Assembly: GCA_016719785.1 (NCBI GenBank)
Contig: JADJYJ010000003.1
Coordinates: forward strand, 674,352-738,351
Source: Candidatus Amarolinea dominans
Lineage (GTDB): Bacteria > Chloroflexota > Anaerolineae > SSC4 > Amarolineaceae
Reading direction: 5' to 3'
DNA length: 64,000 nucleotides
Shown here: piece after piece, positions 16,471 to 25,193 of the stretch
Numbering within the stretch: the stretch's first letter is position 1
How the letters are laid out: each line of letters opens with the position of its first letter
Position numbers and translations under genes: made by a program
Notes under the pieces: model-generated
Databases searched by the model: none
What the model was told of the DNA's origin: nothing
The model's input: the letters and a program-made list of their open reading frames with translations, nothing else

Positions 16471-17127
16471 TCAAGTCGCAAACAAGAACAAAAGGTGATG
16501 AATCGTAAAAAGAGGCGTGATACCGACCACTCGCTGATGGCATGAAGTATGGTAATCTTGAAAGGGCAATAGGAGGTCTGACCGATGCAGCGATGGAGAA
16601 CCATCGAGCTGTTCCATCCGAGTGCGTAGTTCGGCGGCAACAGCCTCGCATTCGGTACTGCGAATGTACCCGAGCATGGCGCCTTCTTGAAACGCCTGCC
16701 CATATTTGCCTGCTACATATCTCATGACACCGTTCGAGACAAACTCCTCACACAACTTTTTGTTATCTGCCTCGACTATTTTGCATTTAGCCCCGAAATA
16801 GACATCATCCCGCCATTCCCCGCGGAAACAAAAGTCCACAGTAGGAGCCTTCCCTGTATTCTTCGCTTGGGTCCTATCCTGCTTTTCGTGAATAACATAA
16901 ACCGAGGGCAAGATTCCGCTCAGACGCTGGCATTTCTGAATGTGGATGCATAACTCCTCGGTTATCTGGTTCTCGTCCATGGATCGGTTGATCTTTCTTG
17001 ATTGGACGAGATCGAAGTAGGCATCACGAATTAGCTCCAGGAGTCGTTTCACCCCATCGGGGCCAAGCGCTCGCGATAGCTCGATTGGTTGCAGTGGTTG
17101 GGGGCCAATGAGATCGTGGAGGCTCAT
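16471..17127 (-). CDS. Putative restriction-endonuclease-like partner of the adjacent methylase
   Basis: 218 residues. The start at 17127 overlaps the methylase stop (ATGA, 17124-17127) and has GGAGG eight bases upstream; an in-frame ATG at 17142 is less likely. The middle (TVDFCFRGEWRDDVYFGAKCKIVEA) has the look of a PD-(D/E)XK core, an Asp followed by a beta hairpin ending x-C-K, but the acidic residue of ExK is Lys or Ala here. It may be inactive, or I may have the wrong motif. Base composition is AT-richer than the surrounding genes, pointing to transfer with the methylase. Confidence 0.55.
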   Translation of the reverse strand: MSLHDLIGPQPLQPIELSRALGPDGVKRLLELIRDAYFDLVQSRKINRSMDENQITEELCIHIQKCQRLSGILPSVYVIHEKQDRTQAKNTGKAPTVDFCFRGEWRDDVYFGAKCKIVEADNKKLCEEFVSNGVMRYVAGKYGQAFQEGAMLGYIRSTECEAVAAELRTRMEQLDGSPSLHRSDLLLPFQDYHTSCHQRVVGITPLFTIHHLLFLFAT

Positions 17128-20100
17128 AAAGATGGCCTCCATGCCTGCATGATGTCTACATAGATCTCATCAGCGTCTCTCAAGGCGCTTGCTCTTGTCC
17201 AATATCGCTGCTGATCCGGCTTCACCACGTAAATGGTCTTCCCGATGTAAGCTCTGACATTGCGCTGTATGAATACATTTGGCAAGCGACGCTCTTTGAG
17301 AAATTCATCTGCCTTCTGCAAAGCCAAATCCAGTGCAGGTTGAGAGCCTTCGATCGTGATTCTGGGAATACCTGACTCACCCGTCTCGGACAGTTTCACC
17401 GCAACAACTCTCAGGGGAGAATCACCATGCTCGAAAATCGTGGTAGTAAAAGGTTTTCCAAATGATCCCTCAAGCGTGTAGATCATCACATCGAGATACT
17501 CTTTGAGTAGGCGATCGCCCTCCGTTTGGCTGAATGTCGGTTTTACCGCCTTTGAATTGCCTTTCCACCGGAAAAAGTCAAGCGTAAAATTGATCGCGTC
17601 ATCAACCAGTATTTGCTCATCCCTGGTCAAACCAAATAGACCTTCCGTGAGAGCAGCCACTTTGCTCTCCCAATCGGGATCTTGTGAGAGAGCGCGAAGC
17701 GTGCCGACGGTGACAGGCTGATTAGAGCGGTCTTTTGGCATGGGCAAGGTCATGACCTCTGCTTCTTCGAGTTCATCACGCTCAACCAGCCATCGTCTGC
17801 TTGACATCATCGCAAAGTACAGGGGAACACGACTATTGAGCGCAATGCAGCACTCTACGAGAAGATCCAAATCATGTACTGGCCCGTTTATTCCGATCAA
17901 GGAATGTCTGAAAACGGCATCACCCAACAGCAGTGCTGCCCTGAACCCTGATTCACCGGTCAGCGGACTCTGCTTGAGCAGAACGTGAGGCCCGGAAAAT
18001 ATCGCCTTTTGATCTGGCCTGGGCCGCTGCAGCTTGGATATTTCAAACAATGGCAAAGCCGCCTCGTTCACCGCGAAGCGATTCAGGCTCTTTGCCTCGA
18101 CATAGGGTTTGCCAACCAACCAAGAAGCATCGTTTTTCCGTTGTGCTTCCTTTCCAACAATGACACCCTCTCCATTTACCCACTGTCTATCTTTGCAAAT
18201 CTGGCCGAGAGTTGTGTACGCAGGGGACATCAGCCGCTTGATGAGCGCATAGTCTCGAGGCCCCCCCCACATTGCCACTTTCCAGATAACGTCATCTTCT
18301 CGTGTCTCAGAACGCGGCAGCATAGCGATATCTTGTGAGTCAATCACGAACTGCCATTTATCAACGAGAGAATGAGCGGGTTTTGGAGTGCAGTACAGAA
18401 TCGGCTTGGTATCGTCAGGCTCGGAAGGTGCGTAAATGATCGCGGTAGCTGGGCCGACCGCCTTGCTGAACAGAGCATGGCGAATCACCGAAAAGTTGAT
18501 GACGGTTTTTATGTTGTAGCGCGCAAAGAACTCCTTCCGAAAAACTCTGTGGGGGTTAGATCGGTTGAACAGAAGCCCCTTGCTCGGCATGATCAGGCAG
18601 GCGCGGCCATCTTGCTCGCAGAACTCAGCGGCGCGCCAGAGGAATGCTATCGAGATTTGATTGTCGGGGGCAATTTCCCGCTTAGGGTGCTCGGTTTTCA
18701 TGCGCGCACGATACTGTATCGCAGCATGGGTAAGCCTGCTTGCCCATGGGGGATTCCCGATGACGAGATCATATTTCCGCTTCACGAACTCCAGGTCATC
18801 CGCGAAGAAATCAGAGCAGAACAGGTTATGACCACGAAGTTGTGAGAAGCGAACATCCTCCCAGATTTGACGGGGTTCCAGGAAATCGCACATCGTCAGG
18901 TACAGGCTGAAGGCCGCTACCCGGATGGCTTCTGGATTAAGATCAACACCAAAAACATTTTGTACCAGCAGATCATTGAGTTGAAATGGCGTGATACTGC
19001 TTTGATCTGGATGAGCCTGGAACCAATGCGCAATGAGACGGCGGTAGATCTCAACGAGAAAAATCCCTGATCCGCATGCTGGATCCAAGATGGTGAAAGC
19101 GGTTTTCTGCCCATCCCACGGGAACACTTCGTCAACGAGAAACTCGACAAGATGATGGGGGGTGTAGTGGGTCTCATTCTTGGCCGAGCCTTCCGTGGCG
19201 TCGGCAGCTTGAATGTGGAAGAATTCCTCGTACACATTGCTGATGAACTCGATCGGAATGACATCAAACGAATAGAACTTCCATAGGCTGAGTTGCCCTG
19301 TAACCAACTCTTGCTCTCCGGTGAGAAATTCTTGTAACCTCAGCAGATGCTCGCCTGTTACACGGTCCCTTTCAGTTTCCTGGATAGGGAACATATCCCC
19401 GTTAAACTTTGCGTTGAGATAATCAAACAAACGATACGTAGCGTCCTTGTCGGATAGCACGTCCATGAAGCATGTTGCACCGTGCCGAAAACCCGAGAAG
19501 AAACCCTCGGGAAACACATTTCTCCCAGCGGAATCTCTACGATCCTCTAAGTATTTGATGAAAATTGAACGCCCGAGCAGGCTATGAACGATCTCTGCGG
19601 CTGTAGCTGCGGGCATGCTCTCAGACAGCAAACTAAGCAACTTGCGCCGCGTAATCTTAAGGTGATTGAGAAGGGTATAGTGCGCTTGTTGCTTGGGATC
19701 GAAGCGATCTCGATTTACCTGCCAATACCGTCCCGATTCTAGCTCCGAACGGCGATAGGCAAGCAGCCGCTGCCGTTCACCTTCTGCCGCAGAGTATATA
19801 TCCAAACTATCAATGAGGCCCGTTCCATACTCAACTCCAGGAACGGGATCGGTAGGGCTTTGAAAGGTGTTGTAGATCAGGATTCGCCCATCAGTCAGCA
19901 CAACAAACAGCAAAGGCGCCTTGCCCATATTCCAGGCCAACTTGTGGAGTTCGGCGATCTCGACCGATACTTGCCGGGGGTCTTGCGCTTCCAGGCGGCG
20001 AAAGTAGATGTAGGGGACACTGATGTTGCTACCGCGCGGCTTGAAAAAGAAAACCGCATCCGCGCCCAGTTTTTGCTTTGCCTGCCTGAAGAGCATTGAC

Positions 20101-20204
20101 TGGTAGACTTCATCGGTTTGTATCTGTGAAACCAAATTCTCGCCGGGCTTGAAATCCAAAACACGGTAAAGCTCGCCCAATACATCTTGGTGGTTATGAT
20201 TCAT
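17124..20204 (-). CDS. Eco57I/type IIG-like N6-adenine DNA methyltransferase
   Basis: About 1026 residues. The SAM-binding motif I is ILDPACGSGIFLVEIY (near residue 370) and the catalytic motif IV is VIGNPPWAS (near 483), an NPPW N6-adenine methylase. An N-terminal domain of about 330 residues precedes it (GKAPLLFVVLTDGRILIYNT), and the C-terminal half should hold the target recognition domain. This is the Eco57I architecture of type IIG or BREX/DISARM-like methylases. I do not see a clear nuclease motif at the N-terminus, so cleavage may rest with the coupled downstream protein. GGTGGAGG ahead of the second ATG (20204) decides the start over 20231. Codon use is less GC-rich than in neighbours. 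Confidence 0.85.
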   Translation of the reverse strand: MNHNHQDVLGELYRVLDFKPGENLVSQIQTDEVYQSMLFRQAKQKLGADAVFFFKPRGSNISVPYIYFRRLEAQDPRQVSVEIAELHKLAWNMGKAPLLFVVLTDGRILIYNTFQSPTDPVPGVEYGTGLIDSLDIYSAAEGERQRLLAYRRSELESGRYWQVNRDRFDPKQQAHYTLLNHLKITRRKLLSLLSESMPAATAAEIVHSLLGRSIFIKYLEDRRDSAGRNVFPEGFFSGFRHGATCFMDVLSDKDATYRLFDYLNAKFNGDMFPIQETERDRVTGEHLLRLQEFLTGEQELVTGQLSLWKFYSFDVIPIEFISNVYEEFFHIQAADATEGSAKNETHYTPHHLVEFLVDEVFPWDGQKTAFTILDPACGSGIFLVEIYRRLIAHWFQAHPDQSSITPFQLNDLLVQNVFGVDLNPEAIRVAAFSLYLTMCDFLEPRQIWEDVRFSQLRGHNLFCSDFFADDLEFVKRKYDLVIGNPPWASRLTHAAIQYRARMKTEHPKREIAPDNQISIAFLWRAAEFCEQDGRACLIMPSKGLLFNRSNPHRVFRKEFFARYNIKTVINFSVIRHALFSKAVGPATAIIYAPSEPDDTKPILYCTPKPAHSLVDKWQFVIDSQDIAMLPRSETREDDVIWKVAMWGGPRDYALIKRLMSPAYTTLGQICKDRQWVNGEGVIVGKEAQRKNDASWLVGKPYVEAKSLNRFAVNEAALPLFEISKLQRPRPDQKAIFSGPHVLLKQSPLTGESGFRAALLLGDAVFRHSLIGINGPVHDLDLLVECCIALNSRVPLYFAMMSSRRWLVERDELEEAEVMTLPMPKDRSNQPVTVGTLRALSQDPDWESKVAALTEGLFGLTRDEQILVDDAINFTLDFFRWKGNSKAVKPTFSQTEGDRLLKEYLDVMIYTLEGSFGKPFTTTIFEHGDSPLRVVAVKLSETGESGIPRITIEGSQPALDLALQKADEFLKERRLPNVFIQRNVRAYIGKTIYVVKPDQQRYWTRASALRDADEIYVDIMQAWRPSL

Positions 20205-20240
20205 ACTCTTGCCTCCACCTGTTGATAGCATTACGATTCA

Positions 20241-20363
20241 CTATTCGTGGTTAGATAAGCGCTTCTGGCCTCTCACCATCGCGAGAAGACCATCCAAGAC
20301 AGCAGCAAGTTGCTTCTGTTGCGCTGGATCAAGCTCACTGAGGTCATAGAGGACAGAGCGCAT
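20241..20363 (-). CDS. Possible small protein upstream of the methylase
   Basis: A 40-residue frame, MRSVLYDLSELDPAQQKQLA and so on to KRLSNHE, helical and charged, ending 37 bases before the methylase start and in the same direction. The ELDPAQQKQLAAVLDGLLAM stretch reads like a helix of a small regulator or a truncated helix-turn-helix. It is too short to classify. The position suggests a controller or leader peptide of the island; it may equally be chance. Confidence 0.4.
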   Translation of the reverse strand: MRSVLYDLSELDPAQQKQLAAVLDGLLAMVRGQKRLSNHE

Positions 20364-20390
20364 CCTTTGCCTGTTTGCCGATTAGATTTT

Positions 20391-21000
20391 ACCCCCGCCC
20401 GGGCCTCTCGTCAAGCCATTGAGGGGACCAACAGGAATTCCAAATGTACCCGGAATGGCTGCCCGTAAATGGGCCTGCGCTCCTCGTTCGGGCGGTTTTG
20501 GCCCAAAATCCCCGAGATAGGTGGGCAGCAAGAGGGATTGTGGGCGTTGGAGAGCCACATTTGGAAATGCGGCGCCCCGTAGGGGCACCTTGACTTGAGC
20601 GAGCGATGCCCCCCCACACCCGTCGTCCCGTAGGGACGATTGAATGAGGCCGCCCCGAGCGCAATCCGTCAGATGGCTAAGGTCAGGTGTCCCTACGGGA
20701 CGCGTCGCGCCCACCAGGACGGCCTGGCGCTGGCCAGTCACATGGATGGCTACATTTGGAACTGCTGGGGGACCAAACGACGGCGGCTTCGACGAGGTCA
20801 AGGGGATTACCGCCGGATTTCTGCCCACGTGCATGTTTGGCCGATCTGCGGTATAATGCGGCCATCTGGCGCCGCCCATGCTGCTTCGAGACCGGTGCTT
20901 CCTGCATCTCATCGCTGTTGTTTCCTGCACCGTGTTCGAAGCCCGCTGAGAGCGCCAAACTGAGTACACGACCGCTTTCCCCTGCCGTGGAGAAGAAAAA
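20391..21000. other. Repeat-rich non-coding stretch between the island and the kinase gene
   Basis: No gene is supported. The stretch contains several scrambled short motifs: ttccaaatgt (20438-20447) and its complement acatttggaa twice (20558-20567, 20752-20761), and the palindromes gtcccgtagggac (near 20627) and gtccctacgggac (near 20691), plus ccccgtagggg near 20575. It looks like an accumulation of small dispersed repeats at the edge of the transferred island. A TATAAT at 20852-20857 with a poor -35 region is the likeliest promoter element for the kinase gene. Confidence 0.55.
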
Positions 21001-22704
21001 ATGGCTCTGAACCCTGGATCCATTCTCGAAAATCGCTATCGCCTGGACCGCATGCTGGGGCAGGGCGGGATGGGCGCCGTCTACCGGGCCTGGGACATGC
21101 GCCTGGAGCAGTGGGTGGCGCTCAAAGAGAATAACCTGACCACTCCCGACGCGCAGACCCAATTCGAACAGGAGGCCAAGGTGCTGGCCCGCCTGCGTCA
21201 TTCCAATTTGCCGCGTGTCATTGATCACTTCATCACAGCGCAGGGCGTTCAGTACCTGGTCATGGATTTCGTCGAAGGCATGAACCTGGCCGAGATGCTG
21301 CGCAGCCGCGGGCGCTTGATGCCCGAGGAAGTGATGCAGTGGCTGAGTCAGATCTGCGATGCGCTCAACTACCTGCACACCCAGAACCCGCCCATCATTC
21401 ATCGTGACATCAAGCCGCAGAACATTCGCATGACACCGGACGGCCGCGCGGTACTGGTGGACTTCGGCCTCAGCAAGGTAGGCTCGCAGCAGCAGCGCAC
21501 CGCCACCGGCGCCCTCGGCGTCACGCCCGGCTTCTCACCGCCGGAACAGTACGGCGCCGCGCATACCGATCAGCGTTCGGACATCTACTCCCTGGCTGCA
21601 ACCCTCTATGCGCTCTTCACCGGGGAGACGCCACCCGACAGCATCCAGCGCGCGATCGCGAATATGGTGCTCAAGTCACCGCGCGAGATGAACATCGCCA
21701 TCAGCCCGGCATTGGAAGCGGCGCTGGTCCATGGGCTGGAGACGCAGCCAGGGCGCCGCCCCGCCAGCATTGTCGCGTTTCAGCAGGAGATCGAAGGCGC
21801 GCTGCGCAGCGTGAATACCAACCTGGCGCCGCCCACCGTGATTGCAGGCCGCCGCCCCGACAGCAAACCGCGCAGCACAGGCCCCGCCGGTGGCCGCATC
21901 TCCACCCCGCGGCCGCAGACCGCGCCGCGCCCCGCGCGCGGCTTTCCGGTCTGGGGATGGTTCGCCCTGGGCGGCGGCGCCGTTGTCTTACTGCTGATCG
22001 TGGCGCTAAGCATGGCCTCCGGCGGGCGCTCGACCGCAAAACCGACTGTTGTCGCCATCGCCACCGCAACTCTGGCGCCGGTGCCCGCCACACCGGCAGT
22101 CGCAGAGAACACCGTCAATCCGCCGGTCGCAGGCGCCACAGTAACGCCGCTCGGCAGTCGTACCGATCAGGGCCAGACGACCAATTTGCCGACGGTGACC
22201 CCCATCATCGTCATCGTCACCGCAACGTCACTGCCCACCTCGCCGCCGCTGCCCACCGCGACCACGCCGCCGCGGCCAAGCGCAACGCCAACCGACACCT
22301 CCGTTCCTGCCGCGCCGACCCGCCGGCCGACCCCACGACCGGCCAACGTGGCGACTACCCCCATCCTCCAGTCGCCCGTGGACGGCTACACCCTGTGGCC
22401 GCGGGACTCGGAGAACTTCCAATGGAAATGGACGGGGCGCGCACTCAGCAGTAACGAGGGCTTCGAACTGCGCATGTGGAAAGCCAACAACCCCGATCAT
22501 CCAGGTGTCGCGCCACCCGTGCCCTACGTCGCCAACCCCAACCATGTCTACACCCTGTATGTTGGTTCCATCCGCGCCACGCCTGGCGTCCAGGAGATTC
22601 CGACCGACGACTGGATTGACGTTTACTGGACCGTGGCCGTGGTGCAGCTCGATCCCTACCAGCGCACCGGACAGGAGGCCAAGCCGTTTTGGATTCACAC
22701 ATAA
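21001..22704 (+). CDS. Membrane Ser/Thr protein kinase (PknB-like)
   Basis: 567 residues. The kinase domain covers about residues 10-270: glycine loop GQGGMGAVY, Lys42 in VALKE, HRDIKPQN with Asp136, and DFG with Asp154. A Pro/Ala linker leads to one membrane helix (about 317-338), then a Thr/Pro-rich stalk and an extracytoplasmic domain (about 455-567, PILQSPVDGYTLWPRDSENFQWKW onward) that looks like a carbohydrate- or wall-facing Ig-like sensor. PASTA repeats are absent. Next to the FHA-subtilase and a penicillin-binding protein, it may couple wall or matrix state to phosphorylation. Confidence 0.93.
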   Translation: MALNPGSILENRYRLDRMLGQGGMGAVYRAWDMRLEQWVALKENNLTTPDAQTQFEQEAKVLARLRHSNLPRVIDHFITAQGVQYLVMDFVEGMNLAEMLRSRGRLMPEEVMQWLSQICDALNYLHTQNPPIIHRDIKPQNIRMTPDGRAVLVDFGLSKVGSQQQRTATGALGVTPGFSPPEQYGAAHTDQRSDIYSLAATLYALFTGETPPDSIQRAIANMVLKSPREMNIAISPALEAALVHGLETQPGRRPASIVAFQQEIEGALRSVNTNLAPPTVIAGRRPDSKPRSTGPAGGRISTPRPQTAPRPARGFPVWGWFALGGGAVVLLLIVALSMASGGRSTAKPTVVAIATATLAPVPATPAVAENTVNPPVAGATVTPLGSRTDQGQTTNLPTVTPIIVIVTATSLPTSPPLPTATTPPRPSATPTDTSVPAAPTRRPTPRPANVATTPILQSPVDGYTLWPRDSENFQWKWTGRALSSNEGFELRMWKANNPDHPGVAPPVPYVANPNHVYTLYVGSIRATPGVQEIPTDDWIDVYWTVAVVQLDPYQRTGQEAKPFWIHT

Positions 22705-22728
22705 CGGCTCGTATCCGAGGTTTTACTC

Positions 22729-25134
22729 ATGCATTCATCCCTCCGACATAACCGCCGCTTCTTGATTGGCCTCATCGCCGTCAGTGCGCTGGTGCTGGCC
22801 GCGGCCGGATACGGTCTGTGGACGGTCGCCCAGCCCTGGCTGGCGCCCGCCGCGGCCAAACCCGCATTCGAGCCACCCACCGACCGTCTGTTGACGCCCG
22901 CCCCGTCCCTGGATGACCTGGCCGCGCGCTACCCGCGGATTGGCCGCCTGCTGCAGGACGCATCGCTCGGTTCGGTCTACAAAGAGTTCGTGCTGGCCTT
23001 CGAGCGCGGCGGCGTGGACGCGGCGCGCGCGCTGGCTCAACAGCGCGCCCTGCTCAACAAGAGGGACCAGGTGCGCATCACGCTGGTCATTGATGCCGCG
23101 GCCAACACGGCCGGCGTCGCGGCCGAGCTGCAGGCCCTGGGCATCATCATCGAAGGCAGCTACCAGGACTTGATTGACATCGCCGTGCCCATGAGCCTGA
23201 TCGAGCAATTCGCTCAGAACGAGGATGCCGGCAAGCTGTTCGAGCAGTTGACCCAGCTTGACCATATCATCAAGCTGCGCCTGCCTCTCCCCACGCAAGT
23301 CAACCGTTTGCCGGCTCACCCCCTGGCCAATGCCCCCGCCCGCCCGTCGTGGATTCCGAGGTTTGCGCCGGCGTCAGCATCTGAACTGGCGCCCATTGCC
23401 ATGGAAGGGGTGGAGGTGACCGGCGCCACAGCCTGGCAGCGCGCCGGCTTCACCGGCCAGGGCATCAAGATCGGCGTGCTCGACCTGGGCTTCGATGGCT
23501 ACCGGACGCTCCTGGGAGGGGCGCTGCCGGCGCAAGTGACCGCACGTTCATTTGTGCCGGATGAAGAACCCGATGCGACGGGCGAAGTACACGGCGCCGC
23601 CTGCGCCGAGATCATCCACGCGATGGCGCCCGACGCAGAACTGTTCCTGGCCTACTACGGCGGCACTGAAACCGGCCTCGGCCGCGCCGTGGATTGGCTG
23701 CTGGCCCAGGGCGTTGACATCATCTCACATTCGGCCGGGTCCTCGTTGGGGCCGATGGATGGCAGTGGCCGCCAGGCCAAAATTGTGGACAACGCCGTCG
23801 CCCAGGGCGTGGTGTGGGTCAACGCCAGCGGCAACGAGGGCACGGAGCACTACCGCGGCGTCTTCACCGACAGCAACGGCGACGGCCTGCACGAATTCCC
23901 CGACGGCACCAACGCGATGGCCTACCGCCCGCCGACCCGCGGCGACGCCACCATCATCTTGAACTGGAACGACTGGGAAGATCACGATCAGGATTTCGAT
24001 CTCTTCCTGGTCAACGCACAGAATGAGACCGTGGCCTCATCGGGAGATGCGCAGACGGGGCAGGCCGGCGATCTGCCGGTCGAGGGCTTTCGCCTGACCG
24101 ACCTGGATGCTGCCACCTACTTCATTCTCATCAAGGCAGCCGGCGCCACGCACCCCGTGACCTTCGATCTGTTCGCGCTCAACGGGGAGATCGAATTTCC
24201 CTCCGCAGCCTACAGCCTGAGCACACCGGCTGATGCCCGTGGTTCTGTCACCGTAGGCGCCATGCGCTGGGACACGCAGGAGTTGGAAGACTTCAGCTCG
24301 CAGGGACCGACCAATGATGAGCGCCTGAAACCGGAAATCGTCGCGCCCGATCGCGTCACCACAGACAGCTATGCGCCCGATTCGTTTCCCGGCACCTCCG
24401 CGGCCGCGCCCCATGTGGCCGGCGCGGCCGCACTGGTGCTCAGTGCCTTTCCCGCCTTGGCGCCAAACGACGTGCGCGATTATCTGACCACCCATGCGCT
24501 TGACCTGGACGTCGCGGGGCCAGATATGGCCACCGGTTTTGGCAGCCTGGCCTTGCCGGCCGATGGTGCTGCGCCGGCCACCGTCACGCCGCCGGCCATC
24601 GTGCGCGTCACCGCCACGGCCGTCGCGGTCGTGCCCGCGCCGGTTGAACCCTCAGCGCCGCGTGCCCGCCGCGCCTCGTCTGCGCTCATCGTGGTGCTCG
24701 GCGCGGCCACCTGCCTGGGCCTCGCGGGCCTCATCGGCAGTATCGTACTCCTCGTTTTGCTGCTGCGCCGCCCGCCTACCGTGCGTCGTCCCGCAACCGC
24801 CGCGCCGCTGCGACCCGCCGCGCCGCCCCCCATCACCGTCCAGGCCTTTCTCGTTGACTCCACCGGCGGCCGGCTGGCCCTGCGTCCGGGCGAAAACTCC
24901 GTGGGGCGCACCCCTGACAACGTCATCATCCTGGCCAACGACGACCAGGTCAGCCGTCATCACGCGCTGATCACATGGGACGGCCGCCACCTCAGCATCT
25001 GCGACCTGGGCAGTAGTAACGGCACGCTGGTCAACGGGCAGCGCCTGACGCCGCACGTCACCCAACCCTTGCCGCACGCCGCGCACATCCGCTTCGGCCC
25101 GCAGTCGGAGTTCACGGTGTGGGCGGGGAACTGA
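22729..25134 (+). CDS. Membrane-anchored subtilisin-like protease with C-terminal FHA domain
   Basis: 801 residues. An N-terminal membrane helix (about 10-32) precedes a domain of roughly 200 residues, then an S8 protease with Asp252 (GVLDLGF), His288 (EVHGAA) and Ser557 (GTSAAAPH); an inserted region between His and Ser (NDWEDHDQDFDLFL) is a PPC-like insert. A second membrane helix (about 650-680) leads to an FHA domain (about 715-801) with VGRTPDN, SRHH and LGSSNGT. The topology implied is protease outside, phosphothreonine reader inside. It starts 25 bases after the kinase gene, so the kinase or its targets are the likely FHA ligand. Confidence 0.92.
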   Translation: MHSSLRHNRRFLIGLIAVSALVLAAAGYGLWTVAQPWLAPAAAKPAFEPPTDRLLTPAPSLDDLAARYPRIGRLLQDASLGSVYKEFVLAFERGGVDAARALAQQRALLNKRDQVRITLVIDAAANTAGVAAELQALGIIIEGSYQDLIDIAVPMSLIEQFAQNEDAGKLFEQLTQLDHIIKLRLPLPTQVNRLPAHPLANAPARPSWIPRFAPASASELAPIAMEGVEVTGATAWQRAGFTGQGIKIGVLDLGFDGYRTLLGGALPAQVTARSFVPDEEPDATGEVHGAACAEIIHAMAPDAELFLAYYGGTETGLGRAVDWLLAQGVDIISHSAGSSLGPMDGSGRQAKIVDNAVAQGVVWVNASGNEGTEHYRGVFTDSNGDGLHEFPDGTNAMAYRPPTRGDATIILNWNDWEDHDQDFDLFLVNAQNETVASSGDAQTGQAGDLPVEGFRLTDLDAATYFILIKAAGATHPVTFDLFALNGEIEFPSAAYSLSTPADARGSVTVGAMRWDTQELEDFSSQGPTNDERLKPEIVAPDRVTTDSYAPDSFPGTSAAAPHVAGAAALVLSAFPALAPNDVRDYLTTHALDLDVAGPDMATGFGSLALPADGAAPATVTPPAIVRVTATAVAVVPAPVEPSAPRARRASSALIVVLGAATCLGLAGLIGSIVLLVLLLRRPPTVRRPATAAPLRPAAPPPITVQAFLVDSTGGRLALRPGENSVGRTPDNVIILANDDQVSRHHALITWDGRHLSICDLGSSNGTLVNGQRLTPHVTQPLPHAAHIRFGPQSEFTVWAGN

Positions 25135-25193
25135 CGTTTGTGCAAGAAAGATAAAAAAGAAAGATAAAACTTGTTTCTTTCAAGGAGTGAGGC

